A stretch of 64,000 nucleotides of DNA from Isoetes taiwanensis (taxonomy: Eukaryota > Streptophyta > Lycopodiopsida > Isoetales > Isoetaceae): positions 12,758,928-12,822,927 of the forward strand of contig JAJEKV010000031.1 in the NCBI GenBank assembly GCA_021234155.1, read 5' to 3'. The stretch's first letter is position 1; the number at the start of each line of letters is the position of its first letter. Below are positions 12,131 to 23,990 of the stretch, piece after piece. Under the pieces are notes generated by a model, which saw nothing but the letters and a program-made list of their open reading frames with translations, was not told where the DNA came from and did no database searches. Position numbers and translations under genes: made by a program.

Positions 12131-12570
12131 CTAAACTTTGCATATGTAATCCCATAAAAAAAAGGGGGGGAAGAAAAAAATTTGCTACCCGCTTACGCGA
12201 AAAAGTTTTCACAGACGCGGGTTTATAGGATTTTTGCGACGCCGAAATTCAAATTTCAAATTGACTTGACGGAAAAACAAATTTATTTTTTATTTTTTAT
12301 TTTTTTCCACAGACACGTTTTCAACCGCTTCACAGACGTGAAAGTTTTTTTCGCGATACGCCAAATAGTGAAAACCGCTGACGACGCCGTTATTTGTTTT
12401 TCGCGACACGCTGGTTTTATCGCTTTTATGCGACGCTGATTAGATGTTTTCGCGTACGCGAAAATCTTCCGATGCTCGAATTTTTTTTGCCGTGTTTTTT
12501 ACGTTTTATACGGCAAATATGTGCCGTATCATACAATTTATACGTATTCCGTATAAAACGTACAACGTAT
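12130..12570. repeat. CpG-rich patch with perfect inverted repeats
   Basis: Unusually CpG-dense for this AT-rich window. It holds the 18-bp palindrome TTTTCGCGTACGCGAAAA near 12447. It also holds a perfect 14-bp inverted repeat, TACGTTTTATACGG at 12500-12513 against CCGTATAAAACGTA at 12549-12562. The AATTCAAATTTCAAATT phrase is shared with 8600. Confidence 0.65.
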
Positions 12571-13580
12571 TGAACCTATCCCTGCTTGTGATAAGTGTCT
12601 TAACTTGTAATTTAAGACCTGTTAGAATTAAGAGGTATTTACATGCAATTCCACATTGTTGAAATTGGGGTTGTCACTATTTGTAAATTTCAAAATGATG
12701 GAATAATTTTAAAATAATGGAATCGTGGTTTATGGTATTGTTATGATGCTTCTTGTGCAAGTGACGCATTCTTCTTTAGTTTAGCTTAATAGAAAGGTGA
12801 AGATTATGTCACAACTTGAATGCAATTGAGAAAATTCTACATAAATCTTTGGCATCTTTGCAAAATCGTGCATTTTATAGTATAAAGGCATAATCAATAT
12901 CATGCAAACCTTATGGTGTTGCTGCAGCTATTTGACCCTAAATCTCATTGAGATTGAGAAGAGCTACTGTTTTGGCATGCTGGCTACAGGTAGTGCACAA
13001 TGCAATGGAGACATACGTACCAGCTCTAGAAATATTAGAGCATGCATTCGGTAACATCCATACATCTAATATTGGATTGAAGTTCTCAAATATATCTCCA
13101 ATTTTCTTTTTTCGCTGTATCGCAAGTAAGCACAGATGATAACATATGTTTATTATTAAACGTATCTTCATGATGTTTTCTATTACATGCATTCACGCAT
13201 TGAGGTCTGCACAATTTGCACAATATCAACGCCAACTCTTGGACGCAATAGGTGCAAGTAACACTACATATTTGTAAGAAATAATCTTTGGGTCTCAGGT
13301 ATGGAACAAAGTATCTTGAAGCAAATGATCTTTCCAAGTAGCAAGGAGCATTTTTGTTAACCTCTTGTTTCCATTTCTGAATGCTTATTGCAAAGCTGAT
13401 GCAGTCTTTCCAAAGAAACAGGTGGAACATCATCATTATTTCTACTAGAATGCAGGAAGAAAGCAATTTATTGTCAAATCATCTTGACAAGTTTGTAACA
13501 TGCATCCATCTATGGGACCACTTCGACTATTATTTTTCCCATTTTTTATCTATTTCCTTAGTGCCTTTTTGGGTTGCCCA
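12571..13580. other. no convincing gene
   Basis: Contains a 126-residue minus-strand frame (13086-13466) with many Cys but no motif I know. Probably chance. Confidence 0.25.
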
Positions 13581-13586
13581 AACCCT

Positions 13587-13810
13587 TGCTTATGTGGGTT
13601 TGGGCATATCCTAGATATATGCTAGAATATACCTGAGGATATGCTGGAGACTGCTTCAAATCTATGTTCCCTGTAAATCATTGTTCACCTACGTTCTAAC
13701 CCTTGCTTATGGGTTTGTGGTATATCCTAGGTAGATGCTAGAATATATCTAAGATACGCTGTTGATTGCTCCAAACCAATTATTCCCTGTAAACTGGCAG
13801 TCAGCTGCGT
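13587..13810. repeat. diverged tandem duplication, about 112 bp
   Basis: Both halves run from CTTGCTTATG and GGGTTTG through GGCATATCCTAGATATATGC or its variant to a TTCCCTGTAAA phrase. They start near 13587 and 13699. Confidence 0.7.
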
Positions 13811-15487
13811 TATGGATCGTGGATGTTTCAATTTATAATTGGCAAGGTAGACCGAAGCTCCAATTCTAGATTTGGGTCTCCACGTGAACGTATTGTGCTA
13901 AGTAACAAAGGAGGAACAATAATATAATCGGACAAGGAGAATTAGAATGGCTATGCTCTCAAAGTTGGCAAGCATGCCATCTCTTTTGAAATTTCTGTTT
14001 TGAATTTAATAAAACCAACATCTCTTAGTTGCAGCATGGGCACACTTGAGGTGTCTGACGAACAGGTAGCAAACGGTTAGCTATGGGAGCTTTTGTTTAA
14101 AGGAACTTGGAGTAGAGATTCTTTGAGTTCATTTGGGATGTATGTCGGAATGGGAAGTGCTGATGTGTTTTAGAGTAAAGGGGAGTGTGAATACCATAAA
14201 ATAGCATACCATATTTATAGAAATGTCCCTGCTTGTGTCTTCACATGCAACAACAAGAAACATAGCAACTAAGAGGTTGCGCCATGTGGCATGCAGACGA
14301 TTTGCCTATAGGATGGAGAAATCGTATTTGCAAATACTATATTGGGTTCTTGCAAGGGTTTACTGGCACGACGAATACGAAATCTATTGGTGAGAATCCA
14401 TCAAGTTTATAGTTGACTCTAGGGCATTCTTGCAAGAATTTATGGCTAAATCCCTCTTTATCTCTATCTAGGCCTTTGGCCCATAGCATATCATATGCTA
14501 GGAATCATGAAACCATGTCATTGCCTTGGACTTACAATGAAAACACCCTCCAGGAATCGAACCTGGATAAATCTATTAGGTGCAACATATATGACCTCAT
14601 CCATAGAAACATACAAGACTAGGGACCGTGTGAAGGAGATCCTCAACTGATATTCAATTGGAGAGACATCTACCTCTTGATGGTCCTTGGTGGTTCGTAA
14701 ACTCTGACAGTCCTTAATGACTCATCAAGGCCTTAGCTTGGATTTGTCCATCGTCTCCCTTTTTTGAGGGAGAAAACATAACTTGTTACTTTTTAGAAGC
14801 ATGGCTCGTAAGGGGAAGTACTTTTTGTTTAATGAGATAAGGTGGTAACAAGAGGGGTGAGCTAGAGACATAATCTATATAACCAGATTACCTATCTTTT
14901 GGTCCCATATAAACAATACGATAATCAGAGCAGTCAGCTTCGTTATGAGCAGTTTGCTCCAGAGAATTGCGCTTGGACTGGTCAAACAACAAGCAAAGCC
15001 AGTCATCTGAAAAGAATTTTGGTGTTGAATATGCTTCATAATGACGATAATCAAGAAACCAAACGAAAGCCAATACGTTACGCTGAAAACCCAGAGTCCA
15101 TGTGTCCAGCTGGATCCTAGTCCAAGAGGAGCTCAACATCTAAGGAGGAGTTAGTGATGCAAATGTGTACCATCATCTTCACAGAATGTCAATGTTGTAA
15201 AATAGCAATTTTGATTGATTGTAAAAACATGACTTTCAAGTATGATTTAAACCACTTCACCCTCTAGTCATGGAGGGCAACCCTCCGTGTGCAGCACCTT
15301 GTTCCTTTTGAACATAGGTAAGCTCTTTGGCAGGGTAGCCCTTAAGGCCAAATTTGCATAGGTGTAATTTAGAATGGTAGGCGAATCTTAGGTTTTCGAG
15401 ATTAGTTATGTTGGCGAATTTCTCCCAGCTAGAATTTTTAGCTATAGAAACATAGGCGAATCTTGGTCAATATTATTTAGCCTAGAA
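13811..15487. other. mostly unrecognised; one tRNA-like arm
   Basis: Apart from the T-arm-like sequence at 14550 nothing is recognised. The frames at 14888-15139 on both strands lack motifs. Confidence 0.3.
14550..14566 (-). other. tRNA T-arm / Pol III B-box-like sequence
   Basis: Read on the minus strand, CCAGG TTCGATT CCTGG folds as a perfect 5-7-5 T-arm, and GGTTCGATTCC fits the Pol III B-box consensus. The 5' part of a tRNA (D-arm, anticodon stem, pairing acceptor) is not present. This is a fragment, perhaps from a tRNA or a SINE head, or chance. Confidence 0.35.
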
Positions 15488-15778
15488 ATTGGGGTCAAAG
15501 CATGGAGGTGGGGGACACTTTTTGTGTCAGCGACACATGGTGCTTAGGGGGTGCTTTTCGGAGCTATTTTCTTTGTATTTTTAAAAAATATTTTTCTTTT
15601 ATTTTTTTTTTGATATTTTTCTCTGAAACGCATTCATATTACGCCTTGGAATACAAAATTTCAGCTTCATCAGAGTTATAGAAAAAAAATAAAAATAAGT
15701 AAAATTTCTCGCATTAGGTGCTTAGGGGGTGCTTGGCTGGCGCAAAAATGCCCCCCAGCTCCATGCTTTGACCCATTG
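15488..15778. mobile_element. MITE-like element with about 40-bp terminal inverted repeats
   Basis: Left end GGGGTCAAAGCATGGAGGTG at 15491 pairs with the right end, whose reverse complement reads TGGGTCAAAGCATGGAGCTG. Similarity continues through a GGGG, TTTTTG, GCCAGC-like stretch for about 40 bp. A direct repeat TGCTTAGGGGGTGCTT lies just inside each end. The interior is T-rich and non-coding. The possible target duplication is ATT, which is weak. Confidence 0.7.
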
Positions 15779-15779
15779 G

Positions 15780-16860
15780 CAACTATTTGATCTCCCAAAC
15801 CAAATTTAAGTAGGGAATAATGATCACATGTTTGAATACACCAGACATTATGGTGAAAAATAAGTTTATACCACACAACTTAGACAACTACTCCAACCGA
15901 CTTAACATTGCCTTTGCTTATGGGTGCAAATGAAATAAAATTCCACTCAACAAGAGCTTAAAGTCCAATATATAATTAGATGTGCGCACCCGATGGTATT
16001 GATTAAACAAGGGTGATCCCAGGTTTAAGCTTATGTTTAACATAGAAGAGCGCCTCTCTAGATGTGCACATATGAATATAAAATAGGATAAGCTTATGTT
16101 AATATAATTCATTTTATATCTTATCTTAAACCTAAAGACTAACATATAATTAGATTTAAGACTCAATGCCCGAACCCTGTTTTTCTACCCGTAAATTTGC
16201 GGAACTAGTTCACGGATTTGCCGAAATCGTTTCAGATTAGGGTAACTCAATCCCAAGACAAGCTATAAATTCAGAATCCGGCTTCAAAGGCATTAAACAT
16301 CTTTCAGGATTTCATTTTGTTTTCTGTACTTGTCCACAGGCACTGTTCACTAATTTGAGGACCCTATTTGACTCGAAACATGAACCTGAGCAACTCAAAT
16401 TTTTCTGCAAATATTAAGACAGTAATATAACTAAAAGACTTACAGTTCTAGTCTGTGCACAACAACACATCGAATATTATCATTAGGCCTTGTTCATCCA
16501 AGAACTATCATCACTTTTTACTGTAATGACCACTTCTTACTGTCATGACCTTCAAATATGCACATTTGAATGTATCTAGGATTCTAGATGAACTCTCAGT
16601 TCTATGTATAACATATGTCTTCTGTTATAGAAAAAGCAAGCTGCAGGTTTGAACTGGCATGCTATCAAAGATAGCCTGTGCCTCAACAAGAAAACCACCT
16701 TTTGCATGCATGTCCAGCAAAGTAATGCTAGCTCTTCTGTCCAAGTTTAATACCTATTTATCTACAAATGTCTATATAACCTACAATGAAATATAACATC
16801 TTTGACTCACTACAACCCCAACATTTGGTCCACAGCTGAAAACAACAGTAAAAACACAAC
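15780..16860. other. no feature recognised
   Basis: AT-rich, no coherent frame, no repeat boundaries seen. Confidence 0.4.
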
Positions 16861-17125
16861 ACGGTTGTTTTTTTGAAGATTTGAAAAAACCTACATGTAG
16901 GTATACGGACGTGTGGTTTTTCAAGGATATGCTGTAGTTTTTCTTAAGGAGCCATGGTTTTTTTTTTTTGAAGAATGTGTGGTTTCTTAAGAAGGCGTAG
17001 TTTCTCTTTTAAGGATGTGTTGTTTTATCAGGTTGTATGGTTTTTTGAAGGGTTGTTTTTTGTAAGGTGTTGTTTTTTAAGGTATTGTTTTCTTGAGGTG
17101 TGGTTTTTTATGGTTTTCTAAGAAT
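16860..17125. repeat. T/G-rich low-complexity repeat
   Basis: Degenerate series of GTGTGGTTTTTT, TTAAGG and TGTTTTTTAAGG words on the plus strand. Strongly strand-asymmetric. Confidence 0.65.
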
Positions 17126-17577
17126 CCATGTATGACCAAGTTGTCCACATGCCATTATGTGAGAGCTTGTAGAGCGTGAAACTTGAAGACATTCATCACT
17201 TGGCAACTTGTAGCGAAGAACCATGGACACTGGTTTGGCATCATATAGGCATTTCTTGAAGAATATTTGATCACAAGCATCTTGAACACTTGAAGTCAAA
17301 GGTTGAAGACCCCAAGTTGAAAGTTTGGAAGACCACTTGAATTTCAATGGTACTTCGCATGAGCCATGATGTTAGTTCTTAAGGTATGATTTTCTATTTC
17401 CCAAGGTCTTCACTACCATTCCACCCAGAAAAATCATCTCTTTATCCATCATTTTCTCCCTTTTCATACACTATTGCCATTTGTCGAGACCAAAGTTCGC
17501 AAGACCATTTTTCCTAGTCAAAAGTACACCATTTATCCATCACATACAAAAAATTGCTAAAATTCCATCCAATTTAG
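17126..17577. other. spacer before the minisatellite
   Basis: No gene recognised. A 79-residue minus frame at 17108-17347 has no motif. Confidence 0.3.
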
Positions 17578-18535
17578 CTCAGGCTCAAACATGCCAAGGT
17601 GGATCAAACATGCCATGCAGGCTCCAATATGACACCTAGGCTCTAACATGCCACGTGGGCTCCAACATGCCAAGGTGGCTCAAACATGCCATGCGGGCAC
17701 CAACATGCAACCTAGGCTCCAACATGCCAAGGTGGCTCAAACATGTCACGTGGGCTCCAACATGCCACCCAGGCTCCATCATGCCAAGGTGGCTAAAACA
17801 TGCCGCCTAGGCTCCAACGTGCCACCTAGGCTCCAACATGCCAAGATGGCTCAAACATGCCACCTCGACTCCAACATGCCACCTAGAATCAAACATGCCA
17901 AGGTGGTTCAAACATGCCACGTAGGCTCCAACATGCCACCTAGGCTCCATCATGCCAAGGTGGCTCCAACATGCCATGCAAGCTCCAACATTACACCTAG
18001 GTTCCAACATGCCAAGGTGGCTCAAACATGCCACGTGGGCTCCAACATGCCACCTAGGCTCAAACATGCCATGCGCGCTCCAAGATGCCACCTTGGCTCC
18101 AACGATGGCTCAAACATGCCATACGGGCTCCAACATGCCACCTAGGCTCAAGCATGCCAAGGTGGCTCAAAGATGCCACGTGGGCTCCTACATGCCACCT
18201 AGGCTCCAACATCCACCTTGGCTCAAACATGCCAAGGTGGCTCAAACATGCCACGTGAGCTGCAACATGACAACATGCCAGGCAGGCTCTAACATGCCAC
18301 CTAAGCTCCAATATGCCAAGGTGGCTCTAACATGCCACCTAGGCTCCAATGTGCCACCTAGGCTGCAAACATGCCAAGGTGGCTCAAACATGCCACGTAG
18401 GCTCAAACATGCCACTTGGGCTCCAACAACGGTTCAAGCATGCCATGCGGGCTCAAACATGCCAAGGTGGCTCAAACATGCCATGTGACTCCAACATGCC
18501 ACCTAGGTGGCTCAAACATGCCACCTAGGCTCTGA
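17578..18535 (+). repeat. 19-bp minisatellite array
   Basis: About fifty units of roughly 19 bp of the form GGCTCCAACATGCCACCTA. The last positions vary (AAGGTG, ACGTGG, ATGCGG, CCTAGG). Because 19 is not a multiple of 3, all frames run open for long stretches on both strands. The 165- and 178-residue frames here are artefacts. CATG and CCWAGG-like half-palindromes recur in every unit. Confidence 0.9.
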
Positions 18536-18900
18536 GAAGGGGGGCATTGGCATTTGCCCGCCCGAAGGAGCGCTGGACAGAAAGGCTGCCTCGACAACCT
18601 TTCTGAGCTTTGTCCCCTGGGGTCTGGCCTCTTCCCTCTGGTGAGGAAGCCACGCAATGTCCTGGCCTAGTTCGACTTGGGGAAGGGCGTCAGCGCAAGA
18701 TCCCTCTATTCTATCCATTGCCAAACTCCTCTACCAAAAATTCCAAAATAAAGTCCTAGTCATCATGTCCATGTCACCACCATCTAGCCATGTCACCCAA
18801 AATTTGCCAACATCACCCAATGAAAAGACCAAAGCTAGACATATTTTCATTTTTGGCCTAGTCAAAACTTGGCCTTGCTTACTTGGCATGCCATGTCACC
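18536..18900. other. GC-rich spacer between inverted minisatellite arrays
   Basis: 18540-18720 is clearly more GC-rich than its surroundings and is open in more than one frame. The minus frame (ALPQVELGQDIAWLPHQREE) looks coding-like but I recognise no family. It may be a captured exon. Confidence 0.3.
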
Positions 18901-19022
18901 ATTTGGAGTGCCTAGATGGCATGTTGGAGCCTAGGTGGCATGTTGGAGCCTAGGTGGCATGTTGGAGCCCGTGTGGCATGTTGGAGCCACCTTGGCATGT
19001 TTGAGCCTAGGTGGCATGTTTG
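18900..19022 (-). repeat. 19-bp minisatellite, inverted copy
   Basis: Six units of the same minisatellite in reverse orientation (GGCATGTTGGAGCCTAGGT), facing the 17578-18535 array across a 365-bp spacer. Confidence 0.85.
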
Positions 19023-19770
19023 GTCGAATTTGACTAGGATATGCCCTTTGAAACGTAAGCCTTGTGTGTTGCTAGGTTCTTGAAGCGTTTATGTTTTGGA
19101 GGTTGAGTTTTGTTCGTTTGCACTTGGGTTATGGCAGAGAAGTTGCAGTTGAAAATGTGAAGCAATGAGAACTGAGAGAATAGAGTTTGGATCATCCTCC
19201 TTCCAATGTGGCAATTAGAAGTCAAGAATCGCTTTTGCAATAACAAGATATTGTTTGGGATCATTATGGATGGTCGATCGTTTCAAACTCCATTTTCCAT
19301 GGCTCTGCATTCATGTTTAGAATGAGATGGTGCATTGCGTTATTCATGAAAACGACCACGTTTTGGCCTCCAAGACGTAATCCTATAAGAACTAAGTAAC
19401 TCACAGGTTTACGTTTCGGGGTCGAGACGTGGTCGTTTCCATGGATAACTTGGTGCACCATCTCTAGACATACATGCATGGCCACTGAAAAAATGGAATT
19501 TGAATTTACCAGCCATCCCGAATTGTCTCAAACAATATTGCTACTGCAAAAACTGCTATTCAATTCTGAATAACAGATCGGGAGGAGCTTAAATTTAATT
19601 TTGATTCTGTCAGTTCTCATTGCTCCACATTTTTAATTGCGACTTCCCAGCAAAGTCCTCAGTTCAAGCGATAGAAACTTGAGCTTCAAAATGAAAACCT
19701 TCAAGAAGCTAGCTACTCATAAGATTTATGTTAGACGCCATATCTAAGTCAGATTTGACTACGATCTTGC
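19020..19770. repeat. 750-bp foldback (large imperfect inverted repeat)
   Basis: The left arm (about 19020-19360) and the reverse complement of the right arm (about 19428-19770) align along their length with small gaps. The inner 80 bp is the best: GAGATGGTGCA and AACGACCACG occur at corresponding places around a 67-base loop. Further out, CAATGAGAACTGA, TTCTTGAAG and GTCAAAT/ATTTGAC pair. It has no coding capacity. It could be a foldback transposon or a source of a long hairpin RNA. Confidence 0.8.
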
Positions 19771-20234
19771 ACCATGTCATCACGTGAAGGAAGAGTGTTG
19801 ATGCTAGAAGATGGATTCTTGAAACTCCCCAAAAATAGCTAGCCCCAAAAGTCTTTATCCGGAAGACCTGGAGATGGACGGGCAACTCACCCTCTCCAGA
19901 ACTGTGAATGGGCGGTCTGCTAATGGGCTTAGAACATCATACATTACCATGGAGACCAAGTTTTTTGGGTAGAAGACCGCCCGTTTTCCAAGAAATGCCA
20001 AAAGAACTCATGTCTGACGCACTCGTAGTGGTCAATTGGCCTGGGTGGTGGCTGCGGCAGAATTCTGCCACTTAGGGTGTTCGTGTTCCTTCTTTGGCAA
20101 ACTTGACCATATAACTTAGTGCTTAGGGTAATTTTTCCATTCCGGAGGACGCGATGAAGTCGAATTACCATTTTGAAATCGTACTGCCTGAACGACAATA
20201 CACTTTGGTTTCTACACGGTCGAATGCTGGACGC

Positions 20235-20390
20235 TTCAAAGATCAGAGGGAGGTTAAATTCAAAATAATTCCATCAGTTCTCGTTGCTCTGCATTTTCAA
20301 TTGTGACTTAAGCCAGGTCCTCAGTTCAAGCGACATAAACTCAAGCTTCAATCCTTCACGAATGGATAGTAAGAGCTTTTGGCAATATTG
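20235..20390 (+). repeat. third copy of the foldback arm
   Basis: Direct repeat of 19570-19720. Both read through CAGTTCTC, TTGCTC, CATTTT, then GTCCTCAGTTCAAGCGA, and AACTTGAGCTTCAA or AACTCAAGCTTCAA. Spacing is about 660 bp. Confidence 0.75.
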
Positions 20391-20759
20391 AGATGGGGGG
20401 GAATTCAAATTTGAATTTTGAATTTCGACAACCAAGCATGTGGCAACTTTATTTTAAATTTATAATGGTCATGAAAGGCGGGTTTATTTTGCCATGTATT
20501 ATGGGCCCATCCTTTAGAAGACTTTTTTGGAGTGTTTTTGCATGTCCAAGGCTGTGAAAGGTTAGCGCATCTCATTTTTTATTGCTTTTGTTCCTTTTAT
20601 ATAGTTTGTCCTCCCTACATGCTCTGTATGCACACATCAAATGCCGCTAGCTTACTTTTTGGCATGGATGACCCTTCCTTTTCTTGATTTTGGTGGGCAT
20701 GCATGTCCTTGCTTTTCTCCTATCCTACTTTTGGACATGCATGTTTCCCACCAATAGGA

Positions 20760-21925
20760 AATGCTTGCTAACATAGAGCCCCTCATCGCACTTTGAACAA
20801 GCATTCCAATGAGCTAAAGAACGTAAAAAACGGAGTCTGAAACCAAAAATTATGCGGAGAAACTTATATGCTATCCTTGAGCCCCTCAAATTGGGCGGCC
20901 ACCAAATTTGAGCCTAATATAGGAGTTTATTTCTATAAATAGTAGTCTAAGTCTTACTTTTATCAAAGTCCTCTAAATAAGCTTTCCAGCGAGATAAAAA
21001 AATGCCGAAAACATAGTCCAGATGCAAAATTTATGTCGAAAAATATATTCTGCCACCCCGGAGCCCCTCAAAATGGGTTGAGCCAAATTTAGAGCTCAGT
21101 TATAAAAATATTATGCTTGATTATCATTTTTATCAAAATTCTCTGAATAAGCTTCCCAAGGAGCTAAAGAACATCGAAAATAGAGCCTGAATGTAGAAGC
21201 TATGTCAAAGTCTGTTATGCCACTTCAGAACCACTTAAATTGGCCGCCCGTCCAATTTGAGCTAAATTTGGGGAGCATACATAAATGTAATGCCTGATTA
21301 GATATTGTTAGCAAAGCTCTTTGAACAAATTGTCCAATGAGCTAAAGAACATCGAGAACAGAGTCCGAAACCAAAAGTTATGTCGAGAAACTTATACTGC
21401 TACCCTTGAGCCCCTTAAATTGGGCACCTGCCAAATTTGAGCCTAATTTAGGGGTCTATTTTTATAAATGTTATGCTTGATTCTTGCTTTTATCAAAGCC
21501 CTCTAAATAAGCTTTCCACTGAGATAAAAACATCGAAAACGGATTCCAGGTGCAAAAGTTATGCCAAAAAACGTATTCTGCCACTCTGGAGCATCTTAAA
21601 TTGGATGGCTGCCTCATTTGAGCTAAATTTGGAGCCTATTTATATAAATATTATGCTCATTATTGTTTTCATCAAAGGCCTCTGAATAAGCTTTCCAATG
21701 AGGTAAAGAACGCCAAAAATGGAGTTCGGATGCAAAAGTTATGCCAAAACATCTATTCTCGCCAAAAAAAAAACCCTTAAATCGGGTGCTCGCCTAATTT
21801 GAGCCAAATTTATGGACCGTTTGTGTAAATATGATGCCTTATTAGGTGTCTTTATCAAAGCTCCCTGAACAAGCTTTCCAACGAGCTAAAGAACGTTGAA
21901 AAGGATTCCTTAGGAAAATTAGATT
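20760..21925. repeat. ~180-bp satellite, seven units
   Basis: The key phrase GAGCTAAAGAACATCGAAAA (with variants) recurs at 20811, 20991, 21161, 21339, 21521, 21700 and 21883, giving periods of 170-183 bp. Each unit also has CAAAAGTTATG, CTTGAGCCCCT, AAATTGGGC, CAAATTTGAGCC and TTTTTATAAATATTATGC-like phrases. The unit length is about that of one nucleosome. Units are well diverged, so the array is old. Confidence 0.9.
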
Positions 21926-21944
21926 AAATTTATGTAAGACAAAA

Positions 21945-22200
21945 ACCCCCAGGGCAAATTGGGCGCCCGTCCAGTTTGGCCCTTGGGGAAAACGTTTTGC
22001 CATGCAAGGCAACACATCCCCTGGGCAAATTGGGCACTCACCCAGGTTGGCCCTTGGGTGAAAACTTTTATCCATGCAAGGGAACACCCCCCAGGGCAGA
22101 TTGGGTGCCCGCCCAATTTGGCCCTTGGGTGAAAACTTTTATCCATGCAAGGGAACACCCCCCAGAGCAGATTGGGTGCCCGCCCAATTTGGCCACTGAG
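21945..22200. repeat. ~70-bp tandem repeat, 3.5 units
   Basis: Units begin GGGCAAATTGGGC or GGGCAGATTGGGTGCCCGCC at 21952, 22023, 22093 and about 22164. They contain TTTGGCCCTTGGGTGAAAAC and CATGCAAGGGAACACC. The AAATTGGGC phrase is shared with the adjacent 180-bp satellite, so the two arrays may have a common origin. Confidence 0.9.
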
Positions 22201-22480
22201 AGAATTTTTCTTTTGTCTTAGTATGTAGGTAACTAGATGGTTGGGTTTTTTTATTTAGCATAACCTTTTGTTCAAACCGAACTTTTATTACCATGCAGAA
22301 TGAATGGCTACGAGACTCTTGATAGATCGAGAAGTTGGCTCCACATGAGGTAGAAGAGGAGGGAAATAAGTCATTAAGCTCCCAAGAATTCATGGAGAGG
22401 ATGGAAAGTATGAAAGATGTTGCACAGATTGAAGAACCTAAAAAGGTCTGCAGACGAAGAGCGACCCGACCCTTCAGAAT

Positions 22481-22512
22481 CATTAGAGTTTTTTTGAGGT
22501 CAAATAAGGGCC
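22481..22512 (+). repeat. terminal inverted repeat, element 1 end A
   Basis: CATTAGAG, seven T, GAGGTCAAATAAGGGCC. Just inside it, ACGTCAAAAAGCTCGCGGCC is identical to end A of element 2. Confidence 0.85.
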
Positions 22513-22889
22513 CTTACTCGATGCCACGTCAAAAAGCTCGCGGCCAATGGGGAGCCGAGCTTGTACAGAACTTTTTTACCGAGCCTTGGTTTCGCCTTTC
22601 CAGGTGTCAACTGCACGTAGCTTCGGTAATATCCGTGCCTCTAGCTTCGGGTGTCAGATTACACACGTGGCAATTATAACCGTTAGCTCCCGCCCTCAAT
22701 TCCCGCTCAGATGTTTTCCACAACAGAGTTTGCGCCAAGATCGATTGTTCGCCGCCAAGGGAGCTTTCGTTCACTGAACCGCCGGACCTGGCGCTTAAAG
22801 GGAGTTTCACCACGTAAAAACTTCGATCAAGGTAAAATCGCAGAGCCTTTCCTAGTATTTCGATTCCGCCCACATTCTCGATTTGAATT

Positions 22890-23990
22890 CGCGGACTAGA
22901 TGGCTATAAGCTCTATCACGTCGGAAATGAGTTTGAAAGCTTGCGGTGTCGAACGGGAGCTTTGTTACACTCCAACCCGCAATGCGAGGTGAATGGCGAG
23001 TCAAAAGATGCAGGAGAAATGATGTTTTCAAGACATTGGAAGGCTTTGGTGGTCGGATTTCGATCAGGCAAAGAGATATTTGTACAAGTAAGGCATGTAT
23101 ACACTCCAACAGATATGTAAAAAAAAAAAAAAATAAGCAAGTTTAATTTAACTTTCCCACGGTTAGAAGCAAATTGTGAGTATGTAATTCTATGCAATCC
23201 ATATTCAAATTAGTTCCGTTATTTATCCGGTTCATTCCTATTCTCTCGTGTTTGTGTATATCCGATGTGGAGAACACCGCCTCTCTTCACACCGATAAGC
23301 AGTGTTTTCCATTGCTTTCACCAAGATATGGGCTGCTTGTTGTTCAAGGTAGCACACCAAGACATGCTCGGAGAAAGGGGTATATGGTTCTCGAGGTATG
23401 AATACTCTCCACTAAGATCCAAGCTAACTGAAGCTTCCATTGCCCAACCGGTCCAATTTATACCGCAGTCTCGGATGCCACTTCTATTTTATTAGCACGA
23501 GTAAGTTGTCGCAGGAAATGTTCACGGCATTGAAGGAGAAGGAGGAGTCTCATGGGCATGTGAAGATAAATTTAGGAATTGATCCGTTCATTGCCATATT
23601 CAAGAGCCGACAATGTAAAGAAGACCTTGAAGATGTTTACAGCTCAAAATCATGGATAGTTTTTAGATAGTGTATTTTTGAAGGTTGGAGTGCTCGACTT
23701 CAACGATGGAGCTGAATGTAAATGAATGCGTGATAAGTCGAGACACGGTTCGTTCAGATATTGCATTCGAAGCAAACTCAGATATCACTTTTAAGTATAG
23801 GAGATGGCTTAAATGTCCGCGGAAGGAAGAAAGTACGCCCGATTCCTCGCCGAACAAGATGACAATGATGGCACTCATTCCGTTGTCATAGACTTGAACA
23901 TTCATAAGGATAATCACTGTTCAAAAGTCCGAGAGCGAGAGCGAGTGGTCTCTATTCGATGTTCGGCGGCAATTGAGTTTGAGATGTGAC
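22890..23990 (+). pseudogene. gene A of element 1, unknown protein
   Basis: The best frame runs over about 22890-23117. It reads LDGYKLYHVGNEFESL, then CEVNGESKDAGEMM, then HWKALVVGFRSGKEIFVQ, and is followed by GTAAGG, a plausible intron donor. Further pieces are readable at 23260-23400 (PRYGLLVVQGSTP), 23500-23660 (KINLGIDPFIAIFKSRQC) and 23815-23990 (ARFLAEQDDNDGTHSVVIDL), in changing frames. Element 2 has the same protein pieces at 53.7-54.45 kb with different breaks. Conservation of peptide blocks in two diverged copies suggests a real former gene with introns. I do not recognise the family. Confidence 0.5.

Noticed and set aside
14540-14625. A complete tRNA gene on the minus strand
   Set aside because: No D-arm or anticodon stem and the acceptor does not pair; only the T-arm is present.
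17648-18488. 165- and 178-residue frames with CHAGSNMP-like repeats, and their antisense frames
   Set aside because: They are translations of a 19-bp minisatellite, open on both strands because of the repeat unit, with no start context or domain.
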